Assembly: GCA_964502215.1 (NCBI GenBank)
Contig: CAZCUN010000004.1
Location: 1 to 64,000 of the forward strand
DNA from: JAALLB01 sp964502215
GTDB lineage: Bacteria; Pseudomonadota; Alphaproteobacteria; Rhizobiales; Rhizobiaceae
Length of the DNA stretch: 64,000 nucleotides
Direction of reading: 5' to 3'
In this document: positions 1-8,981 of the stretch, piece by piece
How the letters are laid out: every line of letters starts with the position of its first letter
How positions within the stretch are numbered: position 1 is the stretch's first letter
The notes under the pieces: generated by a model
Database searches by the model: none
Told to the model about the DNA's origin: nothing
What the model saw: only the letters and a program-made list of their open reading frames with translations
Translations under genes and position numbers: made by a program

Positions 1-51
1 CCGACCAGACCGTTATGAGCGGTCGGCTCTAACCAACTGAGCTACACGCCC
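1..51 (-). tRNA. tRNA-Met (CAT), 3' part cut off by window edge
   Basis: The minus strand begins with a 7-base acceptor half (GGGCGTG), a D arm of the GCTCAGTTGGTTAGAGC type, and an anticodon stem GACCG/CGGTC enclosing a loop with anticodon CAT at positions 17-15. The T arm and 3' acceptor half lie beyond base 1. CAT could mean elongator Met or a lysidine-modified Ile2. The 5' end does not look like initiator tRNA, but Met against Ile2 cannot be settled from this fragment. Confidence 0.85.
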
Positions 52-182
52 TCAGAAGATGCTGTCTCAATATCGCGTTTGTTCTAGAACCACAAGTGCC
101 CTAAAGTGTTTGTGTCGTAATTTCTACAAGATTTGCTGATTAAACCGAAAATCAAAATTAGACACATTTAAAAGGGCTACCC

Positions 183-917
183 ATGTTTTCAAAAGCTATT
201 CGAATTTTTCTTTATTCATTGTTGACGTTTATTATTTTTACTACTCAAAAAACCTTTGCAGACGAGAATAAACTTTCCATCATATCAATTAACGGTACTG
301 GCAATGTTAGTGTAGCACCTGATATGGCAATCCTTTCTTTTGGGGTTATCAAAGAAGCTAAAACAGCACGCGAAGCATTAGATCAAAATAACAAAGCCAT
401 GGCCTTAATTTTTGATGCAATGGCAAAGAATGGCATCGAAGAAAAAGACATTCAAACCTCTGGTTTTAATATTCAACCAAGATATGTTTATCCAAAACGA
501 AAATCTAATGGAGAACAGCCTGCTCCTAAAATTACTGGCTATATGGTTTCAAACAACCTTACAATTCGCATTAGAGATCTTGAAAAAACTGGCGCAATTT
601 TAGATCTGTCTGTAACCTTAGGCATTAATTCTGGTGGTAATATTCAATTTAGAAACTCAGACACATCAAAGGTTTTAAAACAGGCGCGCATTAAGGCTGT
701 GGAAGATGCCCTTGCAAAAGCAAGAACCTTGGCTGAAGCTGCAAATGTTAAGCTGGGAAAAATCTTAAATATCAGTGAGAATACGCGTAGACCTCGTCCG
801 GTTGCAATTGCGCAAGCGCGTTCATTAAGCGTCCAGGAAGATGCTTCTGTCCCAATTGCATCTGGAGAAAATCAATACAGCGTCAACGTGCAAATGAGCT
901 GGGAAATATCTCAATAA
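183..917 (+). CDS. SIMPL (DUF541) domain periplasmic protein
   Basis: A 244-residue protein with a clear N-terminal signal peptide (hydrophobic residues about 8-22, likely cleavage after TFA near residue 26). The rest is one SIMPL/DUF541 domain, recognisable from the start 'ISINGTGNVSVAPDMAILSFG', the central segment where NNK..AMA is followed by 'IQTSGFNIQPRY', and the C-terminal 'Y.V.VQMSWEI' strand. The family includes E. coli YggE and outer-membrane or periplasmic proteins linked to oxidative stress; the biochemical role is not established. It stands alone, transcribed away from the tRNA. The ATG at 183 precedes the signal peptide directly. Confidence 0.85.
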   Translation: MFSKAIRIFLYSLLTFIIFTTQKTFADENKLSIISINGTGNVSVAPDMAILSFGVIKEAKTAREALDQNNKAMALIFDAMAKNGIEEKDIQTSGFNIQPRYVYPKRKSNGEQPAPKITGYMVSNNLTIRIRDLEKTGAILDLSVTLGINSGGNIQFRNSDTSKVLKQARIKAVEDALAKARTLAEAANVKLGKILNISENTRRPRPVAIAQARSLSVQEDASVPIASGENQYSVNVQMSWEISQ

Positions 918-937
918 AAGCTACGTCACATCAAACA

Positions 938-968
938 TAAAAAAACCCTCCTGAAAAAACAGGAGGGT
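938..968 (-). terminator. Rho-independent terminator of the 1016-1426 gene
   Basis: An 8-bp perfect inverted repeat (945-952 with 961-968, ACCCTCCT/AGGAGGGT) has an 8-base loop. Read on the minus strand the hairpin is followed by a run of T, so it terminates the leftward gene. On the plus strand no T tract follows. Confidence 0.8.
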
Positions 969-1015
969 CAAGGTACTTCCAACACCTAATGGGGTAAGGC
1001 TTTGGAAGTTAAGTC

Positions 1016-1426
1016 CTAGCGAAGACCACGCGTCTTGATGATTTTACAACCGTGTCCACCACGCTTAAATACAACTTTTGCTGGATATCCGCGGCTATAG
1101 CCTGCGACAACAATTTTCTTATGGTTGATGCGCGCAACATGCGGACGGTTAACACCTGCGCGGTGAGCTTTATTTAAAGCATGTCTTGGGCCACATCCAC
1201 GACCACGATTGCGGTGGCCAAATCTGTGATGTTTACGGATGCCATGTCCACGTCTAATTCCGTGACGTTTATGTTTTACGTTAGAAAAACCAATACCATT
1301 GCCATGGCTGCTACCAATATAAATGCCCAAATTGCTACTAGCAGATACTGTTGATGTTGTTGTAATTGCAGCGCCTGAAGCAATAATGCCAACCGCTAAA
1401 ATTGATTTGATTGAATTAATAAACAT
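1016..1426 (-). CDS. Small exported His/Arg/Gly-rich protein of unknown function
   Basis: A 136-residue protein with a signal peptide (hydrophobic residues about 8-28, cleavage near VSA/SS). The mature part is very basic, rich in His, Arg and Gly between residues 50 and 80, and ends in a more structured segment with two Cys (CGPRHALNKAHRAGV... and HGCKII). Similar short exported proteins with a C-terminal 'NHKKIVVAGYSRG' type block are common in rhizobia, and no function is known. The start is supported by GGAGAG upstream of the ATG. The 5' leader can form a 7-bp hairpin (1443-1449 with 1469-1475). It is closed by the terminator at 938-968. Confidence 0.7.
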   Translation of the reverse strand: MFINSIKSILAVGIIASGAAITTTSTVSASSNLGIYIGSSHGNGIGFSNVKHKRHGIRRGHGIRKHHRFGHRNRGRGCGPRHALNKAHRAGVNRPHVARINHKKIVVAGYSRGYPAKVVFKRGGHGCKIIKTRGLR

Positions 1427-1596
1427 AAGCTCTCTCCGTTAGCTGACCTTTGAAAAGAATTATTGAGTAGGTCAGTTTCGATGTTGAGAGAATGCAATAT
1501 TTGCAATGAATGGGTTTATAATATGCTATTCAGATAGCGTTAAGAAAAATATTCTTTATATTTATCAATGTTTTGAGTAGATAATATTTTAAAATT

Positions 1597-2946
1597 TTAT
1601 AATTCTTTTCTTGCTTTTTGTTCACTCCAACGCATGAAAACCTTTGCGCCAACGGAATCTAGGGGGGCTGGGGGGAGTTTTTTTGGCATCTCTTCTTGCA
1701 AAAATGCTTTAACCAAGGAGGTTTCGCCTTCAACTGCAAGTTCTGCTGCTGCCATGCCTGATAATGTACCCCTTGCTGCACCAAGGCCATTTTGACAACA
1801 GGCAGAATAAAGCCCCTGCTCTATTTCACCAAATGCAGAAACGCTATTGCGACTTAAGCATAAACGGCCAGACCAAACATACTCTTGTTCAATATGCGAA
1901 AGATCGGGATACCGCTTATTAAAAGAAATCACATGCTGTTTAGCCATATCAGCTAAAGTTGCGTCTGTGATTTTCAGACTTGGTGCGTAGCTCATTTTAT
2001 TGCGCGTAATAATCCGTGTTCCACCAATACCACAGATTTTACGCATTGTTGTTGCTGCAGGATCGGAAGGCGTAATGCCCCAAATTTTTTCACCCGTTAC
2101 ATCTGCCTCACCTTGATTTAAGGCAGATGTCATTGAGGCATATAAAATAATATGCACAAGGCGGCGTTTGAAATGACCAAAGCTTTCAATATGGCCGTTT
2201 GTTGCAAGAATTGTCTTTGGCGCAGAGACTGACCCTTTTAAGGTTTTTGCAATCCAGTTTCCATTAGCCTTTGCCAAAGATATGACAGGCGAGTTTTCAA
2301 AAATCGAAATTTTTTTACCAACCCCATGTGCCAGCCCTCGCATGTAAAGCGCAGGTTGAAGCATTGCGGTTCCTGGGGTGTAGATACCTGACTGATAAAA
2401 AGATGAACCAGTGAGTTTCTTCATCTCACTATGATCCAACATTTCATAAGGTTCATTTAAAGCTTCAAGGTGTTTGGCATATGCGTGATTATGCTCAATC
2501 GCCTTATGCGTAACAGCGCCATTAACTTTACCGCAGGGATTAAAAGCTTCAGCGGGTAAATTATACTCTTTTGCAATCTCAGCCGCGAAACTAATCGCTT
2601 GTCGGTTCATTGCTATTTGTTTTAAATCATTTTCATGGGTTGTAGCATAATCTGAAGATGACAGATCGTGTGGCAGATCAATCATAAACCCAGAATTACG
2701 ACCCGCAGGGCCATGCGCCACACGGGTTGCATCAAGCACGATAATTCTAGCTTTTGGGTTCAATTGCAACAAGCGCCTTGCTGCAGATAACCCTGCAAAG
2801 CCAGCACCTATTATTAAGACATCACATTTGTGATGCCCTTCTAACTCAAGCGCTGCATTTTGTTCAGGTAAAATTGCATTCCAACCTGTGACGCCTGTAT
2901 CAACGGGTAAGCTCTTGACCTTAGCCAACACTTTCATCCGGTGCAT
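1597..2946 (-). CDS. FAD-dependent amine/amino-acid oxidoreductase (DAO family, PuuB-like)
   Basis: A 449-residue member of the D-amino-acid oxidase (DAO) fold. The dinucleotide motif 'DVLIIGAGFAGLSAARRL' lies at about residues 43-60, and 'GPAGRNSGFMIDLPHDL' shortly after is typical of the gamma-glutamylputrescine oxidase-like subgroup. Such enzymes oxidise an amine or N-alkyl amino acid to an imine and then an aldehyde. It is the last gene of a four-gene operon and overlaps the aldehyde dehydrogenase start by 26 bases. An alternative start, Met4, is possible. The partner aldehyde dehydrogenase also resembles the Puu pathway, but the DHDPS-like gene is not part of that pathway, so the substrate is unknown. 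Confidence 0.8.
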   Translation of the reverse strand: MHRMKVLAKVKSLPVDTGVTGWNAILPEQNAALELEGHHKCDVLIIGAGFAGLSAARRLLQLNPKARIIVLDATRVAHGPAGRNSGFMIDLPHDLSSSDYATTHENDLKQIAMNRQAISFAAEIAKEYNLPAEAFNPCGKVNGAVTHKAIEHNHAYAKHLEALNEPYEMLDHSEMKKLTGSSFYQSGIYTPGTAMLQPALYMRGLAHGVGKKISIFENSPVISLAKANGNWIAKTLKGSVSAPKTILATNGHIESFGHFKRRLVHIILYASMTSALNQGEADVTGEKIWGITPSDPAATTMRKICGIGGTRIITRNKMSYAPSLKITDATLADMAKQHVISFNKRYPDLSHIEQEYVWSGRLCLSRNSVSAFGEIEQGLYSACCQNGLGAARGTLSGMAAAELAVEGETSLVKAFLQEEMPKKLPPAPLDSVGAKVFMRWSEQKARKEL

Positions 2947-4426
2947 TATCGCTTAGATCAATCCAGATTGTTTTAAGTTCAGTATATTGATCATGTGCAT
3001 GGATGCCGTTATCGCGCCCTCCAAAACCAGACTGCTTGTAGCCACCGAATGGCGTTGAGATATCCCCCTCGCCATAACAATTGACTGTCACAGTGCCAGC
3101 CTTAATTTCTCGGGCAGCCCGAATGGCACGTTTTGCATTGGCTGTGTAGACACTGGCAACAAGTCCATATTCAGTATCGTTTGCGACTTGAATAGCTTCT
3201 TCAAAAGAGCTGATTGTAATAACAGAAAGAATTGGCCCAAAGATTTCATCTTTGGCAAATTTATCACCAGATTTCACGCCATCATATATAGTAGGCTCGA
3301 CGAAGTTGCCTTTTGACTTGCCACCAATAAGTGTTTTTGCGCCTTTGGGTGCTTTCAGATATTTAGAAACTTTTTTGCAATGATCTTTATCAACCAGCGC
3401 ACCTAGATGATTGGCAGGATCAAGTGGATCGCCTGTTTTCCAATTTCGTGTATGAGCAAGTATGCGTTCCATCAAGGGTTTCTTGACTGCCTCATGTACA
3501 ATCAATCTAGAATTAGCTGAACAGTTTTCGCCCATATTCCAAAATGCTGCATTTACGATATGACCCGCAACAAGATCTAGATCCTCAGCATCATCAAGAA
3601 CGACAGCAGGGTTTTTACCCCCGCACTCCAGCACGACTTTCTTTAAGTTTGATTCAGCTGAAAACTTAAGGAACAAACGTCCTGTCTCAGTTGAGCCTGT
3701 AAAGCTTAACATGTCGACATCCATATGACGGCCAAGTGGTTCGCCAGCCTCTGGCCCCATGCCAGGCAGAACTTGAAGCACGCCTCTTGGCAATCCTGCT
3801 TCCATTGCGAGCTCTGCTAAGCGTAAAGCTGTTAGCGATGTTTGTTCAGCTGGTTTAACAATGACTGAATTACCAGCCGCCAGAGCAGGTCCGATTTTCC
3901 AAGCCATCATTAATAATGGAAAGTTCCAAGGTAATACAGCGGCTACGACACCAATCGGTTCTCTGACAATCATCGCAATATGATCATCACTGCTTGGTGC
4001 CATTTGATCGTAAATTTTATCGATCGCTTCTGCATGCCATTTGATCGTGTGGATGGTTTCTGGAATATCTATTTCTTCACAATCCTTGATCGGCTTTCCG
4101 CTATCCAAACTCTCCATAACAGCTAGTTCGTGTTTGTTACGAGTAATCAGTTTGCATAACCGGATAAGCACATCTTTGCGTTCTGATGGATGCATCTTTG
4201 ACCAGCGCCCTTGGTCAAAAGCTTCTCTTGCTTTTTCAACCGCAAGATCAACGTCTTTTGCATTAGCGCCCGCAACCATTGCCACTTTGTCACCAGTTGC
4301 AGGGTTTACAGTTGGAAACTTTTCTCCACGACCTGCACGAAACTTTCCATCAATAAAGGGAGCTGCAGGAAAAATAATGTCAGCTGCAATGCTTGCGTAT
4401 TCTTCTCTTGTTAAAAGTCCGCTCAT
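2921..4426 (-). CDS. NAD(P)-dependent aldehyde dehydrogenase (PuuC-like)
   Basis: A 501-residue, full-length ALDH. The catalytic pair is at the classical spacing: Glu267 in VVLECGGKNP and Cys302 in MGENCSANSR. The cofactor-binding segments PWNFP (about 166-170) and FTGSTETGR (about 242-250) are intact. The C-terminal 'PFGGYKQSGFGGRDNG' block resembles gamma-glutamyl-GABA aldehyde dehydrogenases (PuuC). It presumably oxidises the aldehyde made by the flavoprotein encoded downstream. The start ATG overlaps the stop of the DHDPS-like gene (ATGA at 4423-4426), which indicates translational coupling. Confidence 0.88.
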   Translation of the reverse strand: MSGLLTREEYASIAADIIFPAAPFIDGKFRAGRGEKFPTVNPATGDKVAMVAGANAKDVDLAVEKAREAFDQGRWSKMHPSERKDVLIRLCKLITRNKHELAVMESLDSGKPIKDCEEIDIPETIHTIKWHAEAIDKIYDQMAPSSDDHIAMIVREPIGVVAAVLPWNFPLLMMAWKIGPALAAGNSVIVKPAEQTSLTALRLAELAMEAGLPRGVLQVLPGMGPEAGEPLGRHMDVDMLSFTGSTETGRLFLKFSAESNLKKVVLECGGKNPAVVLDDAEDLDLVAGHIVNAAFWNMGENCSANSRLIVHEAVKKPLMERILAHTRNWKTGDPLDPANHLGALVDKDHCKKVSKYLKAPKGAKTLIGGKSKGNFVEPTIYDGVKSGDKFAKDEIFGPILSVITISSFEEAIQVANDTEYGLVASVYTANAKRAIRAAREIKAGTVTVNCYGEGDISTPFGGYKQSGFGGRDNGIHAHDQYTELKTIWIDLSDNAPDESVG

Positions 4427-5334
4427 TTGCTTGCCTCTTTCTCAATATTTTCAATGGTTGTATTCATTACGCGAACGACTTGCTCTAATGCGCGTTTATC
4501 ATCTTTGTTTAAAGGTTGGAGTGGTCTTCTAGGTGGGCCTACTGGAATGCCACGTAATGAAAGCCCATGCTTTATACATTGAACGAATTTTCCGCCCTGT
4601 TCTAGCACACTCATCAAAGGCAGCATTGCTGTCATAATGCGCCGACCTTTATCAAAGTCTCCTTCAATCGCACATGCCTTATATAGTGCTATGTGAGCTT
4701 CAGGAGCAAAGTTTGAACCTGCACAAACCCAAGAGCGTGCACCCCAAGCAAAAAACTCAAGCGCCTGATCATCCATACCGCAAGAAAGTTGGATGTGGGG
4801 ATAATCCCGCGCCAATAAATGCACACGGTTGATATCGCCAGAGCTTTCTTTAATTGCACAGAAATTTGGACTTCTACCCAATCGATCCAGCACCTCTTCA
4901 TCCATCATAACAGACATACGACCTGGGTAATTATAAAGCATCGCTGGTAGATTAGCTGCACGGTCTATCGCCAATGCATGAAGTGCAATCTCACGAGAAG
5001 TTGGATAAGCATAAGGTGGTGTGGCGATTAATAATGCATCGGCACCAATTGCTTTTGCATTTTCTGCAAAGATGATTGAATCTTCTGTTCGAATTGCGCC
5101 TGTACCAACGATCATTGGCACACGCCCCTTAATTAACGTCTTTGCAAGCTTCATCAGTTCAATGCGTTCTTCAGTAGATTGCGCATAATACTCACCAGTC
5201 GTACCAGCAATAATCAGGCCATGCACTCCTGCTGATATTAGATATTCAATTACGTCAGCAAATCTATCTTTGTCGATAGAAAAATCATCGTAATAAGGTG
5301 TGACCACCGGGGTATATATTCCCTCAAAGTGCAT
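4423..5334 (-). CDS. DHDPS/N-acetylneuraminate lyase family aldolase or deaminase
   Basis: A 303-residue (beta/alpha)8 protein of the DapA/NanA family. It has the GTTGE loop (about 44-48), the catalytic Tyr134 in LYNYPGR and the Schiff-base Lys162 in AIKESSGD, so the active-site machinery is complete. It is probably not the lysine-pathway DapA, because it sits inside a GntR-regulated catabolic operon. Family members in such settings include 1-pyrroline-4-hydroxy-2-carboxylate deaminase, keto-deoxy sugar-acid dehydratases and aldolases. One base separates it from gntR upstream, and it overlaps the ALDH gene by four bases. The exact substrate is not determined. Confidence 0.85.
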   Translation of the reverse strand: MHFEGIYTPVVTPYYDDFSIDKDRFADVIEYLISAGVHGLIIAGTTGEYYAQSTEERIELMKLAKTLIKGRVPMIVGTGAIRTEDSIIFAENAKAIGADALLIATPPYAYPTSREIALHALAIDRAANLPAMLYNYPGRMSVMMDEEVLDRLGRSPNFCAIKESSGDINRVHLLARDYPHIQLSCGMDDQALEFFAWGARSWVCAGSNFAPEAHIALYKACAIEGDFDKGRRIMTAMLPLMSVLEQGGKFVQCIKHGLSLRGIPVGPPRRPLQPLNKDDKRALEQVVRVMNTTIENIEKEASK

Positions 5335-5335
5335 T

Positions 5336-6031
5336 TTACTCTCCTGCTTGCTGCATGCCTAAATCCATATCAAGCGGATCTGGCCTTACAAAATTTTCTA
5401 TACGGTCGCGGGATAATTCCCAATGTTCAATTGTTAAGTTTACAATTGAACTCGCATCTTTATTTTCTAGTGCTTCAATCATTGCATCATGTTGATCACA
5501 CGCTTCCCAAACCAGAAGACGTTCTTTTGAATTAATCGGCTTATAAAACATCTGACTCATTCTGGTATGGTCAATTAATAAGCGATTTAGACTGGGGGAA
5601 AGATATGGATTACCTGCCATCTCACCAAGTATTGCGTGAAAGCTATGGTTATGCATTGCCATCTCTTGTGTCGCACTCTCTTCGCCTGCTTTTCTAAACT
5701 TTGACTGCGCATGTTTTAGTTCGCTAAGTTGTTCTGGATTAGCGTTTTCTGCCGCAAGCCTTGCTATCGCTGCGTATATCATCGGCGCAGACTGAAAAAA
5801 ATTACGCATGCTTGTTAAATCCATTGAGGATACTTTAGTGCTTCGGTTTTCGCTTTGTGTAAGATATCCATCGCCAGCAAGTTTATGGAAAACTTCTCGT
5901 AAAGGCGTTCTTGATAAACCATATTCTTCTGAAAGCAACGTTTCATCCAGCGTAGAACCAGGCGCAATATCAAGCGTTAATATGCGTTGCACCAAAGCTT
6001 CATGACAAGCTTGCTTTTTATTTACAATCAT
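5336..6031 (-). CDS. GntR-family transcriptional regulator (FadR/FCD type)
   Basis: A 231-residue protein. The N-terminal winged helix (about residues 8-70) carries the GntR signature 'LDETLLSEEYGLSRTPLREVFHKL'-type block. An all-helical FCD ligand domain follows (about 85-215), with the metal-binding pattern of Asp/His residues typical of the family (e.g. HNHSFHAIL). It is the first gene of the leftward operon and probably represses its own transcription and that of the three enzymes. A palindrome suited to this family lies 34 bases upstream of its start. Inducers of FCD regulators are usually small organic acids; the inducer here is unknown. Confidence 0.88.
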   Translation of the reverse strand: MIVNKKQACHEALVQRILTLDIAPGSTLDETLLSEEYGLSRTPLREVFHKLAGDGYLTQSENRSTKVSSMDLTSMRNFFQSAPMIYAAIARLAAENANPEQLSELKHAQSKFRKAGEESATQEMAMHNHSFHAILGEMAGNPYLSPSLNRLLIDHTRMSQMFYKPINSKERLLVWEACDQHDAMIEALENKDASSIVNLTIEHWELSRDRIENFVRPDPLDMDLGMQQAGE

Positions 6032-6061
6032 ACTTTATCCATTACGCCAAAAAAATAATAC

Positions 6062-6077
6062 AATATGTATACAAAAT
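6062..6077. promoter_or_regulatory. Palindromic operator, probable GntR (FCD) binding site
   Basis: The palindrome TGTATACA at 6066-6073, within ATGTATACAA, matches the T-n-GTATAC-n-A type of operator used by many FCD regulators. It lies between gntR and the divergent sugar transferase gene, in the position expected for the gntR promoter. The assignment to this regulator is inferred from position and motif. Confidence 0.5.
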
Positions 6078-6198
6078 AAAACATGTTTTTCAAACCCAAA
6101 AACTTGGCCTTGAACTTGCACTACAAGGTTACTGAATAATTAATAAGGCTATATCAGAGCAAAGCTGTTCTATATTGGCACAACTAAAGGTGGCTCTT

Positions 6199-6864
6199 TT
6201 GAGTATTGAGAATCAAATTTCCAATGATGGCATTGCAGTTGACAAGTTAATTAAGATAAAAAAAGCTCCGCGCCACCAATTAGCGGCCAAATGGATGATT
6301 GATAAACTTGTCTCATTGGGGGTTCTGATTTGCCTTTCTCCTCTTCTTATTTTCACCGCACTGCTTATAAAATTAGATAGTAAAGGGCCTGTTATTTTCC
6401 GCCAGAAACGCAATGGGCTTAATAACAGTGAATTCTTAGTCTGGAAATTCCGCACCATGACTGTAATGGAAGATGGTGCAGACGTTGAACAAGCTCAAAT
6501 AAATGATGTTCGAATAACCCGTATTGGCAACTTTCTGCGAAAAACCAGCATAGATGAAATACCTCAATTCATAAATGTTCTTATCGGCGATATGTCAATC
6601 GTTGGTCCTAGACCTCATCCAGTTGCACTAAATGACAAATTTCGTCCTCTGATTGAAGAGTTTGATAACCGCAATGGTATGAAACCAGGATTAACTGGGC
6701 TTGCTCAAATCAAAGGCTACCGTGGCCCTACAAATACAACTGAACAAATGCGCTTAAGGGTTGAGGCTGATATCGAATACATTAACACATGGTCACTTTG
6801 GCTTGATCTAAAAATTATGATTTCAACCCCCTATTACGGCCTAATAACAAAAAATGCTTTTTAA
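6199..6864 (+). CDS. Undecaprenyl-phosphate sugar-1-phosphate transferase (ExoY/WcaJ C-terminal type)
   Basis: A monotopic phosphoglycosyl transferase that links the first sugar phosphate to undecaprenyl phosphate in exopolysaccharide or capsule synthesis at the inner membrane. It has one N-terminal hydrophobic segment (about 22-45), then the family blocks 'GPVIFRQKRNG', 'WKFRTM', 'RITRIGNFLRKTSIDE.PQ..NVL.GDMSIVGPRP' and 'PGLTGLAQIKGYRG'. It lacks the extra membrane domain of WcaJ, so it is of ExoY size. A TTG at 6199 is preferred because AAAGGTGG stands 6 bases before it; the frame stays open to another TTG at 6175. No glycosyltransferases or polymerase lie nearby. Confidence 0.85.
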   Translation: MSIENQISNDGIAVDKLIKIKKAPRHQLAAKWMIDKLVSLGVLICLSPLLIFTALLIKLDSKGPVIFRQKRNGLNNSEFLVWKFRTMTVMEDGADVEQAQINDVRITRIGNFLRKTSIDEIPQFINVLIGDMSIVGPRPHPVALNDKFRPLIEEFDNRNGMKPGLTGLAQIKGYRGPTNTTEQMRLRVEADIEYINTWSLWLDLKIMISTPYYGLITKNAF

Positions 6865-6873
6865 GGATCAGCC

Positions 6874-8160
6874 TTATAAAACATACTTCAAACCAGCACC
6901 TAATATTGCAATTGTAATCAACACTTTGATTATATTCCAATGAAGCTTGAAAACTAAAAATACACTTAACAAAAAGAGCGCAAGAGCTAACCATTCTATT
7001 GAGCTTATAGTTGGTACCCATAATTGTAAGAACCCGATGTTTAAACTCGTAACATCAGCAAATAATACATGAAGCGCAAACCAGATTGATAAATTTAATA
7101 TCACCCCCACAACAGCTGCAGTAATTGCTGTGAGTGCGCCCCTAAGTTGTGGTTGATTAGATATCCATTCTAAATAAGGCGCACCCGTAAATATCCAAAG
7201 AAAGCAAGGTGCGAACGTCATCCACAGCGCAACCATTGCACCTGATAATGCAAGCAATAAACCGCCCTCTTTAAAGCTAGCAATGAAGCCAACAAATTGC
7301 GTCACTAATATCAATGGACCTGGCGTTGTTTCTGCCAACCCTAATGCATCAATCATTTCTTGAGCCGTTAGCCAACCAAATTGCGTCACAACATCTTGAG
7401 CCATATAAGCAAGGACTGCATATGCACCCCCAAAAGTTACTATGGCTAAAGTTGAGAAAAACTTTCCGATCTCGACCAAAATTTCTGGTGTGTTCAATTG
7501 ACTTAAAAGCAACAAAGGCAAGAGCCATATTATAAGCCAAACAGAAATTGTTTTTAAGGTATCAGCAGGCGAAACTTTATTAGGAATGGTAACGTCAATT
7601 TCAGTTTTATTATGAGCAGTAAAAAAACCAAACGCGCCTGCACTCAGAATAATTAAAGGATAAGGAATGGATAAAAAGAAAAGTCCAATGAATGCTAAAA
7701 TGGCAATTATCCAATGTGCGCGACCGCCTAGTGCTTTTTTAGAAACTTTAAGTAAAGCCTCCAATACAATAACCAAGACTGCCGCTTTTACCCCGTAAAA
7801 CAAAGCAGAGACCAAAGGTACATCCCCATAGAGGGCGTAGATGCTTGCAAGCAGCATAATGATTGCAGCACCTGGTAAAACAAACAAAAGTCCAGCGACT
7901 ACTCCCCCTAAGACGCCGTGCAATCGCCAGCCTGCATAAGTCGCTAATTGCATTGCTTCAGGGCCTGGCAGAAGCATACAAAAACTAAGTGCATTTAAAA
8001 ACTGCTGCTCATCAAGCCACTTTTTGTCTTCAACGATTTCACGATGCATTAGAGAAATCTGCGCTGCCGGCCCACCAAAGGAGAGCACCCCAATTTTCCA
8101 CCAAATATAAGTGGCTTGTTTTAACGTTGGGCTTGCTTTGCCTAAAATAGTTTTGGTCAT
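6874..8160 (-). CDS. chrA: Chromate transporter ChrA (two-domain form)
   Basis: A 428-residue inner-membrane protein with about ten hydrophobic segments and two homologous halves, each opening with the CHR signature. The first half has 'FGGPAAQISLMHREIVE...W' (about 29-50) and PGPEAMQLATYAGW; the second has 'TFGGAYAVLAYMAQ' and ETTPGPLILVTQFVGF. The full-length double-domain form exports chromate from the cytoplasm. Its ATG overlaps the chrB stop by four bases (8157-8160), so the two are translationally coupled. It converges with the sugar transferase gene. Confidence 0.93.
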   Translation of the reverse strand: MTKTILGKASPTLKQATYIWWKIGVLSFGGPAAQISLMHREIVEDKKWLDEQQFLNALSFCMLLPGPEAMQLATYAGWRLHGVLGGVVAGLLFVLPGAAIIMLLASIYALYGDVPLVSALFYGVKAAVLVIVLEALLKVSKKALGGRAHWIIAILAFIGLFFLSIPYPLIILSAGAFGFFTAHNKTEIDVTIPNKVSPADTLKTISVWLIIWLLPLLLLSQLNTPEILVEIGKFFSTLAIVTFGGAYAVLAYMAQDVVTQFGWLTAQEMIDALGLAETTPGPLILVTQFVGFIASFKEGGLLLALSGAMVALWMTFAPCFLWIFTGAPYLEWISNQPQLRGALTAITAAVVGVILNLSIWFALHVLFADVTSLNIGFLQLWVPTISSIEWLALALFLLSVFLVFKLHWNIIKVLITIAILGAGLKYVL

Positions 8161-8981
8161 TGCTTCCTTGTACCTGTCACCATAGGCCAGTCATGGCTTT
8201 CATCTTTAGCATCACGCGCCCAACGATACATTGCATCATATAATAACATGCCTGCTTCAAGTTGCTGAATATCATCACGATACATTCGTGATAACCCAAG
8301 TGAGGCAGCTAAAAAACCAGCAACTTCTGGCGCTAAATCATTTCTATTCGTATCAGCCCCTCTAATAATAGTTGCCAATATATCCAATGCATCATTGCCT
8401 ATATTGAAGTGCTCTAGCATCGTATCAAAAGTACAATTATCGCCTTTATGGCTCCAAGCAACATTCTCGACATCAAACGGTATTGCATCAAATCGGTCAG
8501 CAACGTTTTCAACTTGTGAAGCTGAAACAAAAAGAAATTGAGCGCTTGGGTCAACAAAACGTCTTATGAGCCATGGACATGCAATTCTATCAATTTTAGG
8601 TCGATGGCGTGTAACCCAAACTGTATTACGATTACTTTGAGGTATCGGAATATGTTTTACTGAAACCATTGGTAACTTGGCATTGCGCCATGCATATTCG
8701 CCGCCTTCTAACACCTCAGCCTTTACACCTTTGCTACGCAAAATTGCTGCCGCACCTTGGCTAAGCTTTAATCCTTTTTGACAATAGATAATGACCGCAT
8801 GATTATGTAGTTTTTCGGCCAATGTTTCTATGCAATCAAAAGAGTGTCTGAAGGCTGTTGGAATTAAATTTGGTTCTGCATCGAAATCTTCATTAATGCG
8901 AACATCAATGATGACTGGGCACTCAGGTGTGCCTATTAATTTAGCTAGTTTTTGAACTGATATTTCATTAAATGACGCCAT
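8157..8981 (-). CDS. chrB: Rhodanese-ChrB fusion, chromate resistance/sensor protein
   Basis: A 274-residue protein with two parts. An N-terminal rhodanese domain (about 1-105) has 'VIIDVRINEDF' and the active-site loop Cys in IIYCQKGLKLS. A ChrB C-terminal domain (about 120-265) has 'WVTRHRPKIDRIACPWLIRRF' near its start and 'RGADTNR' later. ChrB proteins regulate or assist chromate efflux. Translation probably starts at the ATG at 8981, preceded by a very strong AAAGGAGG. The leader is highly structured (see the separate entry). It is the first gene of a chrB-chrA operon. Confidence 0.88.
   Translation of the reverse strand: MASFNEISVQKLAKLIGTPECPVIIDVRINEDFDAEPNLIPTAFRHSFDCIETLAEKLHNHAVIIYCQKGLKLSQGAAAILRSKGVKAEVLEGGEYAWRNAKLPMVSVKHIPIPQSNRNTVWVTRHRPKIDRIACPWLIRRFVDPSAQFLFVSASQVENVADRFDAIPFDVENVAWSHKGDNCTFDTMLEHFNIGNDALDILATIIRGADTNRNDLAPEVAGFLAASLGLSRMYRDDIQQLEAGMLLYDAMYRWARDAKDESHDWPMVTGTRKQ

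Noticed and set aside
4041..4532. A 163-residue plus-strand frame opposite the aldehyde dehydrogenase and DHDPS genes
   Set aside because: It is antisense to two well-conserved enzymes and has no domain, signal or ribosome site.
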